Origin: Candidatus Aerophobetes bacterium Ae_b3b
GTDB lineage: Bacteria > Aerophobota > Aerophobia > Aerophobales > AE-B3A
DNA: 22,584 bases
Assembly: GCA_005223085.1 (NCBI GenBank)
Contig: NJBP01000037.1
Coordinates: 1 to 22,584 of the forward strand
Direction of reading: 5' to 3'
Below are positions 20,743 to 22,584 of the stretch, in pieces. Numbering within the stretch: the stretch's first letter is position 1; every line of letters starts with the position of its first letter. The notes beneath the pieces are model-generated. The model had not been told where the DNA came from and did not search any database. It saw nothing but the letters and a program-made list of their open reading frames with translations. The position numbers and the translations under genes were made by a program.

Positions 20743-21565
20743 GAATTTTGAAGGGATAGATAAAATCTCGCCTGTCCCCTACTATTACCAACTTGAGCAG
20801 TTGCTCAGAGAGAGAGTAGAGAATGGTGAATGGAAACCCGGAGATATCCTTCCCTCAGAGGCTGAGCTTTGTTCTACTTTTAGAGTGAGCCGAACCGTTG
20901 TGCGCCAGGCCTTAAATAAACTATGTCAGGATGGGATTGTATATAAAGAGAAGGGGAGGGGCACTTTTGTAGCCAAACCCAAACTGCAGGAGAAATTTAT
21001 TCAGAGAACCTATGGGTTTTACTAGGAGATGAAGGAGAAAGGTCTGGAGGTAACAAGTAAAGTTTTGGAGCATGAGTTGGTAGAGTCTCCCGCCAGGATA
21101 AGAACCTTATTGAAACTTACGGAGGGACAAAAGGTAGTAAAAACCTCTCGCTTGAGGTCGGTAAATAAGGAACTTGTTATGTTCACCACTGCTTATGTTC
21201 GCTCAGACCTTTGTGCGGGGTTGGAAAAAGATGACCTTACCAATCGCTCTCTATATCAGCTTTTATGGGATAGATACAGACTAAAGATCTCCTATGGTCA
21301 CAGAACCCTGGAAGCAGTAGCTGCCAGCAAATACGAGGCAGATATGCTTAAAGTTCCTCGGCGCTCTCTCTTGGTTTACCTTGAAAGTGTTAGCTCCCTT
21401 GAGGGCGGTACTCCTATTGAATACTTTGAGGCCTGGCACCGAGGAGATAGATGTAAATTTGCCATTGAACTTGTACCCGCTGAAAAGATGAAAAAGGTTA
21501 TATCTCCTCATGGACAGGACTCTACTTTCTGGTCTAGCGTTGCTTCTACCAAGCAAAAGTTATGA
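20741..21565 (+). pseudogene. GntR/HutC-type regulator interrupted by an in-frame amber codon
   Basis: The N-terminal part (residues 1-94) is a GntR winged-helix domain with PYYYQLEQLLRERVENGEW, LPSEAEL, the SRTVVRQAL recognition helix and the GRGTFVAKP wing. A TAG at 21023-21025 follows YGFY. The same frame then continues for 179 codons with EMKEKGLEV and a UTRA ligand-binding domain (RLRSVNKELVMF, DRYRLKISYGHRTLEAVAAS, EYFEAWHRGD). Together they give a normal ~274-residue HutC-type regulator, where GFY-x-EMKEKG would be continuous. The ATG at 21029 has its only purine-rich site directly abutting, so independent translation of the second half is doubtful. TAG is a normal stop in neighbouring genes, so a nonsense mutation (from CAG, GAG or AAG) or an assembly error is the likely cause. 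The intact protein would control sugar genes. Confidence 0.8.
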
Positions 21566-21771
21566 GCTTCTATTAAAGAAGACCAGGCTCTTTCCCCTAA
21601 GAGGGTAATAGCTGGAAATAAAGGCCAGGAGGAGGTGAGAAGGTAGGAAGGCCAATCCAGGTTGGGGTAGAGAAGGTTCTGAAGGCAGAGTGTTTAAATA
21701 ATTGCTTTTCTCGCAGTAAGAACTTTCACAGAAATTTGAACCATATGTCAATTTTCCTCAGGGAGGCAAGA

Positions 21772-22558
21772 GTGGTAATTTCTCAAGATATTCTTTTTGA
21801 CCTGCGTTGGGAAAGTTTCTATAGTCACTGGGAGTGGGGGAGGATTAGGCCAAACAATAGCAATAGGATTAGCTAAATATGGTTCTAATGTAGCAATAGT
21901 AGATATTAACATGGATAAAGCAAAAAGTGTAGCTAGGAAAATCGAATCGTTAGGAAGAAGTGCTTTAGTAGTTAGGGCTGATGTCACTCACAAGCAAGAT
22001 GTTGATAAAATGGTCCAGGAGGTTTTAGATAAGTTTGGAACAATAGATGTATTAGTGAATAATGCAGGGATAGCAAGAAGAGCTAGAGCTGAGGAGATGA
22101 GTGAAAAGGATTGGGATGAGGTCATATCTGTAAATCTAAAAGGAGTATTTTTATGTTGTCAGGCGGTCGGAAAGGTAATGATAAAACAAAGGAGGGGAAA
22201 AATCATCAATATTGCCTCTGTTGTTGGACAAAGAGGTCTCTTTCATCCTCTTGACCTCGCCTCTGGCTACTGTGCGAGTAAGGGAGGGGTAATCCAACTC
22301 ACCCGGGCCTTAGCGGCAGAGTGGGCAAAATACAATATACACGTAAATGCTATAGCGCCCACTTACTTTATGACTGAGATGACCAGACCTTTATTAGAAA
22401 ATAAAGAATTCTTGGATTATCTCAAATGGAAGATACCTCTTCAGCGACCGGGAAAACCTGAAGAACTGATTGGTCCAGTCGTATTTTTGGCTTCAGATGC
22501 TTCCAGTATGATTACTGGGCATATTTTAAACGTAGATGGTGGGTGGACTGCAATTTGA
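21772..22558 (+). pseudogene. Short-chain dehydrogenase/reductase, apparently frameshifted near its N-terminus
   Basis: From about 21809 onward this is a clear classical SDR: VTGSGGGLGQTIA (cofactor loop), ADVTHKQDVD, NNAGIARRA, the IASVVG serine region, the GYCASKGG Tyr-x-x-x-Lys and the C-terminal HILNVDGGW. It resembles gluconate 5-dehydrogenase/2-deoxygluconate dehydrogenase-type enzymes. GTG 21772 has an ideal GGGAGG (21761-21766) 5 bases upstream and encodes VISQDILFDLR, exactly the usual lead-in, but runs out of frame at CGTTGGG. Removing one T at 21807-21808 gives DLRGKVSIVTG and a 261-residue protein. Otherwise translation would need TTG 21797, which lacks a ribosome binding site. 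The gene follows the damaged GntR gene by about 200 bases. Confidence 0.8.
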
Positions 22559-22584
22559 AAAATGGTAAGATAATTAAGGGGATC

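Noticed and set aside
20741-21565. Pyrrolysine or reassigned amber codon in the GntR gene
   Set aside because: TAG ends several intact genes in this window (for example at 6215, 7426, 9274, 12283 and 15829), and GntR regulators are not known pyrrolysine proteins. A nonsense mutation or error is simpler.

Overview
This is a moderately AT-rich bacterial window, read by eye and without any database search. The ABC substrate-binding protein has a Sec signal peptide with an Ala-x-Ala cleavage site and no lipobox. That fits a diderm with a periplasm. The mix of sugar-catabolic genes, palindromic spacer repeats and an IS1634-like element would suit an uncultivated, probably anaerobic, bacterium. I cannot name a lineage. 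TAG, TGA and TAA are all used as ordinary stops, and no rRNA, tRNA or CRISPR array was seen.

Region 1 (1-15829, all + strand) is a carbohydrate or polyol catabolic locus. It begins inside a DhaK-type kinase subunit, followed by an RpiB-type isomerase and DhaL. After a 516-base spacer comes a small DsrE-like protein. Then come a zinc alcohol dehydrogenase, an FGGY kinase and a second zinc dehydrogenase. A new promoter and a possible 32-codon leader ORF precede a complete sugar ABC importer (binding protein, half-size ATPase, permease). The run continues with a TIM-barrel isomerase/epimerase, a xylulokinase-like FGGY kinase, a cupin, a third zinc dehydrogenase and a fused E1 alpha-beta thiamine-diphosphate dehydrogenase. 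A coherent reading is import of a polyol or sugar, oxidation to a ketose by the dehydrogenases, phosphorylation by FGGY or DhaKL kinases, and isomerisation by RpiB or the TIM-barrel enzyme. The DhaK/RpiB/DhaL set resembles the tetrulose kinase/isomerase logic of known threitol and erythritol pathways, but the substrate cannot be fixed from sequence alone.

Region 2 (15935-18410) is unrelated to sugar metabolism. A near-consensus promoter drives three tightly packed genes: a ClpP/SppA-fold serine protease of the SDH type, a DUF5678-like protein with a long N-terminal extension, and a retropepsin-like aspartyl protease. This two-protease cassette is the best candidate here for an undescribed system. 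A small zinc-ribbon protein with an internal duplication follows.

Region 3 (18539-20392) is an apparently intact insertion sequence with 17-bp terminal inverted repeats, a 5-bp target duplication and one DDE transposase on the minus strand under a consensus promoter.

Region 4 (20393-22584) holds a GntR/HutC-type regulator interrupted by an in-frame amber codon and a short-chain dehydrogenase that looks frameshifted at its 12th codon. Two adjacent damaged genes next to an insertion sequence suggest that this flank is decaying, unless they are assembly errors.
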